Shown: piece after piece, positions 10,691 to 21,507 of the stretch
Layout of the letters: the number at the start of each line of letters is the position of its first letter
Position numbering within the stretch: the first letter of the stretch is position 1
Assembly: GCA_963839515.1 (NCBI GenBank)
Contig: CAWIVN010000005.1
Coordinates: 1 to 64,000, forward strand
Direction of reading: 5' to 3'
DNA length: 64,000 nucleotides
Source: Fredericiella sp963839515
Lineage (GTDB): Bacteria; Chloroflexota; Anaerolineae; Caldilineales; Caldilineaceae
Made by a program: the position numbers and the translations under genes
The notes under the pieces: model-generated
What the model saw: the letters and a program-made list of their open reading frames with translations, nothing else
What the model was told of the DNA's origin: nothing
Database searches by the model: none

Positions 10691-11505
10691 TTATTCGCCG
10701 ACCGCGATCGGGATAGCGTAACGGTTGATGACATAGTCCACGTCCACCGGCTCGACCTCATAGGTGCGGTCGTTGTCAGGGGCGCGTAGCGCAAAGCTGA
10801 GCATGCCGCCGGCGTCAATAGCGTACTTGAGCACCAGCGCGTCCTGCGAAGGCATAGTGAGTAAGATGGTCTCGACCCGTGCCTGCTTGGGCGGAGCCTC
10901 GCCTGCGGCCACAGCTTCATTGTCGATCGCACCTTCAGCGCCTAGCACGGCTGCCACTTGCAGATTTTGCAGCAAGGCAAAGGTTGCTTGTTCATTTCCA
11001 TTCTCTTCGCCTCCTACAATTCGCTCGACCGGAAAATCAAGTGAGAAGTGCACGTCCACCTTATCACCCGGCTTGAGCATACCGGATCGCGACAGATAGT
11101 CCTCTGCCGGGACGGCTATCAGCACCTCGTCTTCGGTAATAAAGAGTGCAGTTCGACCATCGGCCGAGACAGTGTTGGGCTCAAGCAGCCGCTGCCGGAG
11201 CACGGCCTCGCCCGGGTAAAGCGGAACAAGTGCCACACGGCCGACGACATTGTCTAGCGCAGTCGACTGCGTCCAGCTGGCACGCTACCGACGGGGAGTT
11301 GCTTGAGCTCTACGTCCTCAAGCCGGATCAGCGTGCGCACTGGAATGGACCGCGCCGCTATCACAACATCAATCTTGGGACTGCTATCTGCTCCCTGTGC
11401 GGGAGCCTCCGCAGCACGCGAGACTGTGACAAAACCAACGTAGGCTGCAATCAGTGCGACCACAAGACCGGACAACAGCCAGAGAAAGCCGCGTAACCGG
11501 GGCAT
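10691..11505 (-). CDS. cpaB: Flp pilus assembly protein CpaB/RcpC (frameshifted)
   Basis: Reconstructed as about 271 residues. ATG 11505 is preceded by GGAGAG. The N-terminus is a membrane anchor (LRGFLWLLSGLVVALIAAYVG) followed by a SAF/AFP-like domain beginning VVIAARSIPVRTLIRLEDVELKQLP. The frame then breaks near 11254: a single missing base would restore GTQSTALDNVVGRVALVPLYPGE, the conserved CpaB core. The remainder (KPGDKVDVHFSLDFP; VETILLTMPSQDALVLKYAIDAGG) is normal. The span of 815 nt (3n+2) agrees with one deletion. In diderms CpaB works with the CpaC secretin; none is present here. Confidence 0.82.
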
Positions 11506-11521
11506 GGGCTTCTCTCCTTTT

Positions 11522-11997
11522 TTATTCCTGCTGCATAGTGGCGATGGTGATGAGACGGATCGAGTCGGTCCCACCCAAAGCCTGGATCACAGGACCGGTG
11601 ATCAATGGAGCATCGTATGTGACTGTGACATACCACAGTGGTAATCGGGCTACCCGCTTCTGCCTGCCAGCTTATGTCCACCGTAGGCACTGGTTGCAGG
11701 CCAATGGCCAGACCGAGAGCCGCATTACGAATGTCTGTCTTCGCTCGCTCCGGGGATGATCCCAGCCCGCGCTCCCTCTCGAGCGGCATTGGCAACCGTA
11801 TTGTAGTGGAAGAACAGGAGTCCGCCTTCGAAGATTCCGAACGTGAGTAGGAGTAGGAAGGGCAGGATCAACGCATACTCGATGATGTCCTGCCCCTCCT
11901 CGTGTCGGTGCGGGTCTGATCTTGTAACCGTATCGGCTTTGCAGCTAGCTCTGCCAGCTTTGATGTTCGACACCGACGTTACTCCGAGTGTGATCAC
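11522..11997 (-). CDS. TadE-like pseudopilin next to the pilin (two frameshifts)
   Basis: Reconstructed as about 157 residues. The N-terminus carries the same leader as the pilin, HEEGQDIIEYALI, followed by a hydrophobic helix and NTVANAAREGARAG, typical of TadE. Two surplus bases break the frame: one in a cytosine run near 11758 (restoring IIPERAKTDIRNAALGL) and one near 11636 (restoring ITTWYVTVTYDAPLITGPV, then natural stop 11522). The total of 476 nt (3n+2) matches. It lies between the Flp pilin and CpaB and is probably a minor pilus subunit processed by the prepilin peptidase at 602-1234. Confidence 0.75.
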
Positions 11998-12064
11998 TTA
12001 ACGACATGCAACGGCCTAGAACATACTTTGCGCCTACTGACTGCACGAATCTACATCACAAACC

Positions 12065-12276
12065 CTAGCCAGCGGTACCGCTAGCAACTGCGTCGTCCAC
12101 GCCAGCAGCCAGCGCCGCCCAACCGGCCGCCAACGAGTCGCGCAATGTTGGAAGTGCAAGAATCGCAGCGAGTGCAATGAAGCCAGCAATCAGCACGTAC
12201 TCGATAATGTCTTGACCTTCTTCCTCGCTAAAGCGGTGTGGAGCCAAGTCTGGAGCCAACAATATGCGTACAACAT
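12065..12276 (-). CDS. flp: Flp/Fap-type pilin (frame broken near the start)
   Basis: Small pilin with class III leader EEEGQDIIEYVLIAGFIAL: cleavage is expected after the glycine, leaving glutamate at +5 and one hydrophobic helix, then a short tail (about 70 residues in all). A strong GGGGAGG site lies 7 nt before ATG 12276, but that ATG is one base out of frame with the pilin body; the in-frame alternative is TTG 12262 without a good ribosome site. One missing base near 12262 would give MLYA...LLAPDLAPHRF joined to the pilin. This is the first gene of the Tad transcription unit and should be its most abundant product. Confidence 0.8.
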
Positions 12277-12786
12277 GAGATGACCTCCCCTTGAGGGAAA
12301 CAAATGGATAGAAGGATTGACAGTATTCAGTTGTTGCTGCGATGGTGAACGTACCTTACGAGACCGAACTTACAAACCAGAACTTACGAACAACAAATAC
12401 AACCGCGCTCCGATCGGCCGATTCGGATCGCAGGGACTACCAACATAGGGTTGTCGTCGCAGCAAAAGTGGGGTGTTCTCACGCCCTGCTGTGGCGCACC
12501 GGTGGGTGATGCCCGCACATAAAGCTTGATTATCGGTTAGATGCCCGCCGCCAACTCGTGGAAATTGTGCGGTCAGGCGAGGCGCTTTTCCTTTGTCAGG
12601 TGTTGCGTGTTGCTGAGCCCAGTGTAGTACGGACCTATGCGCCGGTCAATACGTTTTGCCTACGGAAACCTTGCAGAATCCTGACAGGCCGCCATATACT
12701 TACCTCTCTACGCCATTTGCCAGTTGTGCTCCCGCTCCAAACATGCTAGCTTGAACGTAAGTAAGTGATCGTGTAAGGAGAATTCT
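12277..12786. other. Divergent intergenic region between pilin and subtilase
   Basis: About 510 nt with no convincing gene. It must hold the promoter of the Tad operon (minus) and of the subtilase (plus). On the plus strand GAACTTAC occurs twice (12366-12373 and 12380-12387) as a direct repeat 14 nt apart, about 100 nt upstream of the pilin start. A perfect 10-bp palindrome, ATCGGCCGAT, lies near 12413. Either could be an operator for the pilus genes. No clear sigma-70 pair was found for the minus strand. Confidence 0.4.
12671..12700 (+). promoter_or_regulatory. Candidate sigma-70 promoter of the subtilase
   Basis: TTGCAG (12671-12676) and TATACT (12695-12700) are separated by 18 nt, about 85 nt before the subtilase start. 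It is the best -35/-10 pair in this gap. The assignment rests on motif match only. Confidence 0.4.
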
Positions 12787-15622
12787 ATGCTCACTGGGTC
12801 GCGCCGAACTACGCTAGTCGCGATAGTAGTCTCTGTCTGCTTGCTCGCTCTCCTTGTTCTTATCATGCCTCTGCGCCTCGCCGCCCAGACGACCGGACTC
12901 GTCGCCGGACGCCATTCCGCCGGCAGGCGCCCAGGTGGACGTGCAGGGGGGCCTCGCCCCGCTCGTGTTCGCCGCCGAGGCCGGCGCCGTGCCCGGCCGC
13001 TATATCGTGGTCTTTAAACCCAGCCGCACGCTCTCGACGCAAGATGTGCGTGCCAAGGCCCTGTCCGCACGCGATTCGCTCGACGCCACGGTCTTCTATC
13101 TCTATGCCGCCGCCCTCGACGGCTACACTGCCCAGCTCTCCCCCGCCGCCCTCCAAAGCCTGCGCGCCGACCCCGACGTGGCCTTCGTCCAGCAGGACCA
13201 GCGCGTGCACGCGCGCGGCGAACAGCTTTCTCCCCCCTGGAACCTCGACCGCATCGACCAGCGCAGCCTGCCGGTCGACGGCCTCTATCACTATGCCGCC
13301 ACCGGCGCCGGCGTCCACGCCTATATCGTCGACACCGGCATCAACGCCGCCCACCAGGAATTTAACGGCCGCCTCGGCGACGGCTACGATGCCGTCGACG
13401 GCGGCACACCCGACGACTGCTTCGGCCACGGCACCCACGTGGCGGGCATCCTCGGCGGCAGCACCTACGGCGTCGCCAAGGGCGTCACGATCCACGCCGT
13501 GCGCGTGCTCGACTGCAACGGCGAAGGCACCGACGCCAGTGTGATCGCCGGCGTCGACTGGGTCACCGCCCACCATGGCGCCCCGGCCGTAATCAACCTG
13601 AGCCTCGGCGGCGATGCATCCGCCGCCCTCGACCTCGCCCTGCGCAACTCGATCGCCGCCGGCGTGGTCAACGTGGTGGCCGCCGGCAACAGCAGCCGGG
13701 ACGCCTGTCTCGAATCGCCCTCGCGCGAGCCGCAGGCCATCACGGTCGCCGCCAGCGGCGACGCCGACCACCTGGCCTGGTTCTCCAATTTCGGCCCCTG
13801 CGTCGATCTGTTCGCCCCCGGCATAAACATCCGCGCCGCCTATACCGGCGGCAGCGATGCCTACGAGACGATCTCCGGCACCTCCATGGCCGCCCCCCAC
13901 GTCGCCGGCGCCGCCGCCCTCTACCTGGAGCACGCGCCCAACGCCTCGCCCGCCGAGGTCGCCGCCGCCCTCCTCCACGCCGCCAGCCCCGGCGTGGTCC
14001 AAAATGGCGGCCCAGGCTCGCCCAACCTGCTGCTCTATACCGGCAGCGATACCAACCCGTCCCCGACTTATACGCCCGCGGCCACGCCCACTGCCACGCC
14101 TGCCGGCCCCACTGCCACGCCTGTCGCGACCCGACCCGTCCCCACGCCGACGCCGACGCCCACCGCCACGCCGCTCCCGCCCGGCGCCTTGTCCGTCGCC
14201 GCCATAGGGCCCAACGCGGGCTACAACGACGCCCCCAACGAAGTAACCATTACGGGGACCAACTTTCGCGCCGGCGTCGCCGGGTCTATCGGCACCGCCC
14301 CGCTGGGAGGCGTCGAGCTGGTCGGCGCCACGGAGCTGCACGCGGTGGTGCCGGGGGGCATGGCGCCCGGCGTCTACACGCTGCGCCTGCGCAACAGCGG
14401 CGACCCCGAACCCGCACGCCTTCCCGACAGCTACACGGTGCTCGCCGCCGGCAGTGAGGATTTCTGGGCGACCGCCGAGGACCTGTGGACCGACCCGCTG
14501 ACGGTGCGCCAGGGCCAGGCCGTGCAGCTGGGTCTCAACGTCCACCGCCACGGCGGCAGCGCCGAACTCTTTGCCGGACTCTTCGCCGGCCGCACCGTCG
14601 AGGTGTGCTTCTATCGCCAGCTCGCGCCTGCCGGCCTACCCGCCGGCGGGCCCGAACAGCTGCTCGAGATCGGCTGCACGACGACGTCCCCCTTCACCGG
14701 GACCGGGGACAGCGTGCAAGCCGTCGCCATCGCCTGGGACACCGCCGGCCTGCCCATCACGACCACCATCGTGGCCATCGTCGACCCCGCAAACAAGCTT
14801 GGCGAGGCGGTCAAGAGCAACAACCGCGTGGCCCGCACGCTCACCCTGCAGCCGTCTGCGGGGGGCGGCGCCGCCCCCATCCTCACCGGGCTGGCAGTCA
14901 ACGCCGGCGCGGAGGAGACCACCAGCCCGGTCATTACGCTCACGTTGACGCTCCATGACGCCGGCAGCGCCACCGCCGCCGCCATGTACCTGGTCGAACG
15001 CGAGTATGTCCTCTCCGCCCGCCGCTGGGTGGCCGTGCAGAACAGCGGCTGGCTGCCGTTCACGCCTGCCCACGTCATGACCCTGACCGAGCATGGCGGG
15101 CTGCGCTATCTGCAGGCCTGGGTCAGCGACGGCGCGGGCAACATCTCGCTCGCAGCCGCGACCGCAAGCATCAACTACAACCCGCCCGCCGGCAGCGTGC
15201 CTGGGGGGCAGGTGCGCCTCTACCGGCGTGCGCTCACGGCGGGGCAGCGCTTGAGCGTGACCCTGCAGCCCACTGCCGGCGATGCCGACCTGTATGTGTG
15301 GGCCCCGGACGGCAGCCTCGCGGGCTACAGCAACGGCAACGGCCTGGCGGTCGACAGCGTCAACGTCACGGCGCCGGCGGACGGGGACTACCAGATCGAG
15401 GTGTTCGGCTACGTGGACGCCGTCTATGCGTTGGCTGTGGCCGTGGACGACGCTGCCGCCCCCGGGACGCTGGCGCCGGCCAACATTGCGCCCAACAAGG
15501 TGGCGCGCAGCCAACCCTTCGTTCCGCAGGGCAGCGCGCCCAGCGAGCAGGTAGCCCTGCCGCCGCCGCCCGGCGCCGACACCATGCCCATCCTATTCCT
15601 GCCCCAGGTGGGCAAGGAATGA
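12787..15622 (+). CDS. Secreted subtilisin-like serine protease, multidomain (frameshifted in signal region)
   Basis: ATG 12787 has GGAG upstream. It opens with a signal peptide (LVAIVVSVCLLALLVLIMPL...AAQ). One surplus base near 12893 shifts the frame; joined, the product is about 944 residues (2,836 nt = 3n+1). After the signal comes an I9 propeptide (PGRYIVVFKPSR; DPDVAFVQQDQRVHA), then the S8 catalytic domain with Asp in YIVDTGIN, His in FGHGTHVAGI, oxyanion Asn in VAAGNSS and Ser in SGTSMAAPHVAG. A PTPTPTPTATP linker follows, then an IPT/TIG-like domain, a CARDB-like region, and a PPC domain (DADLYVWAPDGSLAGYS). The C-terminus ends ILFLPQVGKE, a tail shared with other exported proteins here. 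Likely an extracellular or surface-bound scavenging protease. Confidence 0.9.
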
Positions 15623-15688
15623 CTTTGTACCCTTGATCGATCTGAATCATGTATCGGAGGTGTATCTGTAGGGGCAAGCTCCTTCTCC

Positions 15689-15694
15689 TATAAT
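15689..15694 (+). promoter_or_regulatory. Candidate -10 box of the phosphoesterase gene
   Basis: A perfect TATAAT 44 nt before the start codon at 15738, with no good -35 at the right distance. Weakly supported. Confidence 0.3.
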
Positions 15695-15737
15695 GTAGGA
15701 CCAGGCATGACGTTACAACAGATGGGGAAAGCTTGCG

Positions 15738-16721
15738 ATGAAAAGACTATCCACGCTAGTCGGCGTCACATCGATCTGCACGCTCCTATTCATGTTGTCC
15801 CTGTGCGCTGCAGCACAGGCGCAGGAGGCGCTGCCGTTTGTGTTGGTTACCGCGGGCGACATCGCCGACTGTAACTCGCAAGGAGACACGCAAACCGCCG
15901 GGCAGATCCAGGCGATCCTGACTGCCAAACTCCGATCTACCGCCGGGATCAGTGTTGCGGCGCTGGGAGACAATGCCTACGAAACAGGCACGCTGGCAGA
16001 GTTCCAGAATTGTTACCACCCTACGTGGGGAATGTTTCTCGACCGCACTTTGCCGGTGGTGGGGAATCATGAATATATCACCCCCGACGCCGCCGGCCAT
16101 GTAGCGTATTTTGGTCCCCGCGCCGGCGACCCCGCCAAGCTGTACTACAGCGCCAGCTTGCCCAACAACTGGCTGTTCATTGCCTTGAATTCCAGCTGTT
16201 CGCAAGTGGGCGGCTGCAGCGAGGGCACGCCGCAAGAGCGCTGGCTGCGCGGCGTCCTGGCCGCCAACAAGGGCAAGTGCATCGTGGCTGCCGTGCACCA
16301 GCCGCCGTTCAGCAGCGGCCAGAACGGCGATCAGCCGCAAACCGTGCCGCTGGCAAAGGCCCTGTACGAACATGGCGCCGATGTCATCCTCAGCGGCCAC
16401 GACCATAACTACCAGCGCTTTGTGCTGATGAATCACCTGGGGCAGCCCGACCCCGCCGGCTTCAGGGCGTTTGTGATCGGAACCGGCGGCTCAAACTACG
16501 GCCCGACCATCACGCCGACGGTGCCAATCACAAGTGCAGCCCTGCAGTTCAAGGTGTTCGGCGTCGCCGAGTTCCAGCTGTTCCCCAACTTCTATACCTG
16601 GGAGTTTCGCGCGGTCAACGGATCGTACGTGGACGCCGGCGCCGGCACCTGCAGCGGTGAACCACTCACCCGCTACATGCCCTTCGTAGGCAAAAGCTTT
16701 AGGGTCGGCGCGACGGATTAG
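15738..16721 (+). CDS. Secreted metallophosphoesterase (purple acid phosphatase-like)
   Basis: Protein of 327 residues with a signal peptide ending in AAAQAQ (about residue 29). The calcineurin-like metal-binding set is complete: AGDIADC, LGDNAYETG, VVGNHEY, VAAVHQPPF and SGHDHNYQR, which place two metal ions for phosphomonoester or diester hydrolysis. Four cysteines (NSSCSQVGGCS and others) suggest disulfides. The mature protein ends near RYMPFVGKSF, a tail also seen in the upstream protease. It lies 115 nt after the subtilase and may have its own promoter. A close paralogue lies at 27768-28724. Likely role: extracellular phosphate scavenging. Confidence 0.88.
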   Translation: MKRLSTLVGVTSICTLLFMLSLCAAAQAQEALPFVLVTAGDIADCNSQGDTQTAGQIQAILTAKLRSTAGISVAALGDNAYETGTLAEFQNCYHPTWGMFLDRTLPVVGNHEYITPDAAGHVAYFGPRAGDPAKLYYSASLPNNWLFIALNSSCSQVGGCSEGTPQERWLRGVLAANKGKCIVAAVHQPPFSSGQNGDQPQTVPLAKALYEHGADVILSGHDHNYQRFVLMNHLGQPDPAGFRAFVIGTGGSNYGPTITPTVPITSAALQFKVFGVAEFQLFPNFYTWEFRAVNGSYVDAGAGTCSGEPLTRYMPFVGKSFRVGATD

Positions 16722-16853
16722 CGAGGGCGGGCACAAGGTCCGGCGAATGAATCGTCGGCGCGACGGGTTAGCGAGGGCGGGCACAAGGTCCGGCGAATGA
16801 ATCGTCGGCGCGACGGTAGGTGTTTTTCCGCCGGACCTTGTGCCCCTACGGGT
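16704..16853. repeat. 50-bp tandem repeat plus inverted arm (palindromic element family)
   Basis: A unit beginning GTCGGCGCGACGG recurs every 50 nt at 16704, 16754 and 16804 (two full copies and a partial). Each full unit contains GGGCACAAGGTCCGGCGAA. The reverse complement of that core, TCCGCCGGACCTTGTGCCCC, follows at about 16830-16849, so the block can fold into a long hairpin. The same core occurs at 43199-43270 and 43899-43970. It lies between the convergent phosphoesterase and groEL genes and overlaps the end of the former. Confidence 0.8.
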
Positions 16854-16879
16854 CGTGGGTGCTCTGAACGAGATGGGGG

Positions 16880-18528
<1,649 letters not shown>

Positions 18529-18559
18529 GCGTGTTTCTCCTCAACTAATTGCGATCTGG

Positions 18560-18859
18560 TTATTTATGGCCATTCTCGACGATGGCCAGGACATCAGTTT
18601 CCTTGAGAATCAGGTATTCCTTACCGTCCAACTTGATCGTCGTGCCGCCGTATTTGGCATAGAGGACGGTGTCGTCAACCCTGATGTCCATGGCGATGCG
18701 CTCGCCGTCTTCCTTGCGCGCGCCGGGGCCGGCGGCGACAACCTTGCCCTGCTGCGGTTTTTCCTTGGCGGACTCGGGCAGGAAAAGGCCGGACGCAGTC
18801 TGGTCATCCTGCTCAATCGGCGTTACGATCACACGGTCGCCCAAAGGTTTCAGATTCAT
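18560..18859 (-). CDS. groES: Co-chaperonin GroES
   Basis: Protein of 99 residues, the usual length; it forms the heptameric lid of the GroEL chamber. It begins NLKPLGDRVIVTPIEQDDQT, contains the mobile-loop region SGLFLPESAKEKPQQG and ends GKEYLILKETDVLAIVE. AAGGAG precedes the ATG. It is the first gene of groES-groEL. No CIRCE inverted repeat (HrcA site) is visible in the short region upstream, which is shared with the divergent Crp/Fnr gene. Confidence 0.96.
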   Translation of the reverse strand: MNLKPLGDRVIVTPIEQDDQTASGLFLPESAKEKPQQGKVVAAGPGARKEDGERIAMDIRVDDTVLYAKYGGTTIKLDGKEYLILKETDVLAIVENGHK

Positions 18860-18961
18860 GGGAATGGTGCTCCTTGATTTGGAGATGTTTGATATAAAAA
18901 TGCCTGCATAGACACCACAGGCCTCTTGTTGTATCGTAACATGGCTGACACTTGCTGTATC

Positions 18962-18973
18962 CGACTTTTGTCG
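18962..18973. promoter_or_regulatory. Palindromic operator candidate CGAC-TTTT-GTCG (upstream copy)
   Basis: Perfect inverted repeat in the divergent groES/crp gap, 45 nt before the Crp/Fnr start. Its exact reverse complement recurs just after that gene at 19734-19745. Likely bound by the regulator encoded between them; this is inference from position and symmetry. Confidence 0.55.
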
Positions 18974-19018
18974 AATTTCGGCCCGCTGCCGCTCGGCAGA
19001 TATTCAGGGACAGAGCCC

Positions 19019-19708
19019 ATGCACCCGCCAGATGTAGATTCCCTGATCGAGAAACTGCATGTCGTTCCGGTTTTTGAACGGCTGGAGCTGGACGTCCTGG
19101 CGGTCATGGCGCACCGGGCCGTCTGGCGCGAGTATGAAGCCGGCGCCATTGTCTTTCTGGAAGGCGATGTCGCCCGCGGCTTCTACTATCTGCATTCGGG
19201 CTGGCTCAAAGAGGTCAAAATCTCGCAGGAAGGCCGCGAACAGATTCTGCAGTATCTTGGGGCCGGCGAGATCTTCAACTATATGGGCATCTTTGTCGGC
19301 CGCCCCAACCCGGCCACGGCCATCGCGCTGGAGCCTGCCGGCGTCTGGCTGCTCCAGCGCGACTCTTTTCAACAAGTGCTGGCCACCAATCCCAACCTGG
19401 GCGTGCGTGTCGCCGAAGCGCTGGCCGACTACGTCGTCCACCTCGTCCAGCTGGTTTCGGATTTGTCACTGCACACCGTGGAGGCGCGCCTGGCGCAGCG
19501 CTTGCTCCAACAGGCGGAAGCCGATGTGGTGTACCGGCAGCGCTGGGCAACGCAGGCCGAGATGGCGGCGCGGCTGGGGACGGTGCCGGATGTCATCAGC
19601 CGGGTGCTGCAAAAGTTAGTCGAAGAGCAGCTCATCCGGGTGGAACGCCAGCGGATTTGGATTCTGAATCGAGAGGGCCTGGCGGCCAAGGCGATCCTCG
19701 AATCATAG
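19019..19708 (+). CDS. Crp/Fnr-family transcriptional regulator
   Basis: Protein of 229 residues from ATG 19019 (GGGA upstream); an in-frame ATG further upstream lacks a ribosome site. The N-terminal cyclic-nucleotide-binding-like beta-roll (YEAGAIVFLEGDVARGFYYLHSGWLKEVKIS; GEIFNYMGIF) is followed by the dimer helix and a winged helix-turn-helix (QRWATQAEMAARLGTV; ISRVLQKLVEEQLI). The four N-terminal cysteines of FNR iron-sulfur sensors are absent, so it is a Crp- or Dnr-like member with an unknown ligand. Its flanks carry the palindromes at 18962 and 19734, suggesting autoregulation and control of groES or of the PRC-barrel gene. Confidence 0.85.
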   Translation: MHPPDVDSLIEKLHVVPVFERLELDVLAVMAHRAVWREYEAGAIVFLEGDVARGFYYLHSGWLKEVKISQEGREQILQYLGAGEIFNYMGIFVGRPNPATAIALEPAGVWLLQRDSFQQVLATNPNLGVRVAEALADYVVHLVQLVSDLSLHTVEARLAQRLLQQAEADVVYRQRWATQAEMAARLGTVPDVISRVLQKLVEEQLIRVERQRIWILNREGLAAKAILES

Positions 19709-19733
19709 GGAGGGGCCGGCGATTGTTAAAATC

Positions 19734-19745
19734 CGACAAAAGTCG
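19734..19745. promoter_or_regulatory. Palindromic operator candidate CGAC-AAAA-GTCG (downstream copy)
   Basis: Reverse complement of the element at 18962-18973, located 26 nt after the Crp/Fnr stop and 130 nt before the PRC-barrel gene. Confidence 0.5.
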
Positions 19746-19874
19746 ACGACGCCTGCGGGCGCCGGTGCTATGCTTTGTGCTTGGGCCCGGGCGAGCGCAT
19801 TGCCAGGAGCGGCAGCATGGTGCCGGCCCGACCACAGCGCAAGCTCGATACCGTGGGCCCGAAAGGACAATGCC

Positions 19875-20228
19875 GTGCAGATACCCGCCACCGATGACCG
19901 CCCTCACGACGACCGCCCTCACGACGACCGCGATACCGAGCTGCTTGTCAGTGGCTTCATTCGTCCAGATCACGCGCGTGGTATGGCGGTCGAAGTAAAA
20001 AGGGACATGACCATCCTGACCAGTGAAGGTCGCGCCGCCGGTAGAGTGGCCGCCGTCGTAATCGACAAGCGCGATCGGCAGGTAACGCATATCCTGCTCA
20101 GCCGCCGCAGGGAGCCCCCCCAGTACCATCTCGTGCCGATCGCCCTCGTCGCGCAGGTGCAGGAGGGGCAAGTTGTGCTGCTGATCTTCAACCAGGCCGT
20201 CGACAGCCTGCCCGTGTGGCACGGGTAG
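19875..20228 (+). CDS. PRC-barrel domain protein
   Basis: Protein of 117 residues from GTG 19875, chosen because AAAGGA lies about 7 nt upstream. A short acidic-histidine stretch with a DDRPH repeat precedes the domain. The body (DMTILTSEGRAAGRVAAVVI; RQVTHILLSRR; YHLVPIALVAQVQEGQVVLL) matches the PRC-barrel pattern of about 70 residues seen in RimM, photosystem H subunits and stand-alone stress proteins. These small beta-barrels are usually protein-binding modules. Convergent with the response regulator gene that ends 26 nt further on. Confidence 0.65.
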   Translation: MQIPATDDRPHDDRPHDDRDTELLVSGFIRPDHARGMAVEVKRDMTILTSEGRAAGRVAAVVIDKRDRQVTHILLSRRREPPQYHLVPIALVAQVQEGQVVLLIFNQAVDSLPVWHG

Positions 20229-20254
20229 TCGCCGGAAGTGCCAGAGCTAGCCTG

Positions 20255-20896
20255 CTACCCTGCCACCAGTCCCTGGCGGATGGCGATCTTCACCAGCTCG
20301 GCCATGGTTTCGGCGCCCATCTTGGTCCTGATGCGGCTGCGGTACGTATCGACCGTATGCACAGAAAGATGCAGCCGCTCGCCAATCTCTCGGCTGCTGG
20401 CCCCGTTCACAACCATAGCCAAGACCTGTCGCTCACGCTCACTCAGCAGATTCGTCTGCTTGCTTGACTGATAGATCATCCTTGCAACCTGGCTGCCGGA
20501 CGGGGAAGCCTCGGCGGGGAAATAGGCGCCGCCGTCGTTGACGACCCGGATGGCCTCAAACAAAAAGCGCTTGTCTTTGGATTGATCCACATAGCCGCGC
20601 GCGCCGGCAACCATCGCTTGGGCCACCAATCTTGGCGACGAGTTAGGCGCGAGCATAACCACTCGACTGTGCGGTCGTTGCTGCAGCAGCAGCCGCGTCG
20701 CTTCAGAGCCGTCCATCTGGGGCATCACGGCGTCCATGATAATGACGTCCGGATTCTCACGGCAGATGAGCGGGATCGCGTCTGCACCGTTCGTGGCTGT
20801 GCCAGCTATGGTATAAGTAGTGTGCCGTTCGAGCAGGGCAGCAAGTGCTGCGAGAATCAGCTCGTAATCGTCGACAAGAAAGATACGTATTGCCAT
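20255..20896 (-). CDS. NarL/FixJ-family response regulator
   Basis: Protein of 213 residues from ATG 20896 (MAIRIFLVDDYE). Receiver domain with acidic pair LVDD, phospho-acceptor Asp in VIIMDAVMPQMDG, and conserved Lys replaced in context by VDQSKDKRF. The C-terminal LuxR-type helix-turn-helix is complete (LLSERERQVLAMVVNGASSREIGERLHLSVHTVDTYRSRIRTKM). No kinase lies beside it. The receiver-only protein encoded upstream on the same strand (21076-21507) may belong to the same relay. Confidence 0.88.
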   Translation of the reverse strand: MAIRIFLVDDYELILAALAALLERHTTYTIAGTATNGADAIPLICRENPDVIIMDAVMPQMDGSEATRLLLQQRPHSRVVMLAPNSSPRLVAQAMVAGARGYVDQSKDKRFLFEAIRVVNDGGAYFPAEASPSGSQVARMIYQSSKQTNLLSERERQVLAMVVNGASSREIGERLHLSVHTVDTYRSRIRTKMGAETMAELVKIAIRQGLVAG

Positions 20897-21075
20897 TAGC
20901 CTATTGATTTCGGGGCCTTTGGGGCGCCAACGCTTGGTTCCAGCCATAGAGGTAAGAGCACCAACCAAGAAGAATAGAGCGACAAGCATAGGCTGTCGAG
21001 CTGTACCTGTACTCAACTTGGATACAGACGAGGTAACGGATATAGAGCAGGCCTGGCCAGGATCTCTAACGTCTT

Positions 21076-21507
21076 CTAGCGGCTGGGAAACTCCACGACC
21101 TGGTAATACGCCTGCACAAGTGCAGTCAAACGCTCGTAGCTCGGCCCCAGGTTGGACTTGACCAGGTAACCGGCCGCCTGGTAGTCGTACGCCGCCAATT
21201 TTTCTTCCTCAGACTCAGAATTGGTCAGAACGAACACGAGCGCTGCGCGCAGCAGCGGGTCCTGCCGCAGCTCCTCGAGCAGCTCCAGCCCTGGCATATC
21301 CGGCATGTTGAGGTCGAGCAGCATGAAGAAGGGATAGGCGCGCGGCAGGTGCTTCCGTTGATGCCGCAGTGAGAGTAACGCGCCGGTGCCACTGCGAAAA
21401 ACGGTCAAGTCATGCGCAATATGGAGATTCTTCAAAGCGCGCGTGACCGCCTCTATTTCGACTTCGTCGTCTTCGACCAGCACGACTTCCAGGAGGTTCT
21501 TACGCAT
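21076..21507 (-). CDS. Single-domain response regulator, Rcp1/CheY type
   Basis: Protein of 143 residues holding only a receiver domain. VVLVEDDEVEIEAV carries the acidic cluster, MLLDLNMPDMPGLELLEEL the phospho-acceptor Asp, VLTNS the conserved Thr and YLVKSNLG the Lys. The spacing (LDLNMPDMPG; SESEEEKLAAYDYQAAGYLVKS) is that of Rcp1-type regulators that partner with phytochrome-like or hybrid kinases. No output domain, so it acts by protein contact or phosphotransfer. No adjacent kinase is visible. Confidence 0.87.
   Translation of the reverse strand: MRKNLLEVVLVEDDEVEIEAVTRALKNLHIAHDLTVFRSGTGALLSLRHQRKHLPRAYPFFMLLDLNMPDMPGLELLEELRQDPLLRAALVFVLTNSESEEEKLAAYDYQAAGYLVKSNLGPSYERLTALVQAYYQVVEFPSR

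Noticed and set aside
12863..14551. Long minus-strand reading frame (562 codons) opposite the subtilase gene
   Set aside because: Composition follows codon bias of the plus-strand gene (Gly/Ala/Val/Arg-rich, no domain), with no ribosome site. The plus-strand frame has all S8 motifs.
18860..18930. CIRCE element before groES
   Set aside because: No TTAGCACTC-N9-GAGTGCTAA or near match in the short upstream region.
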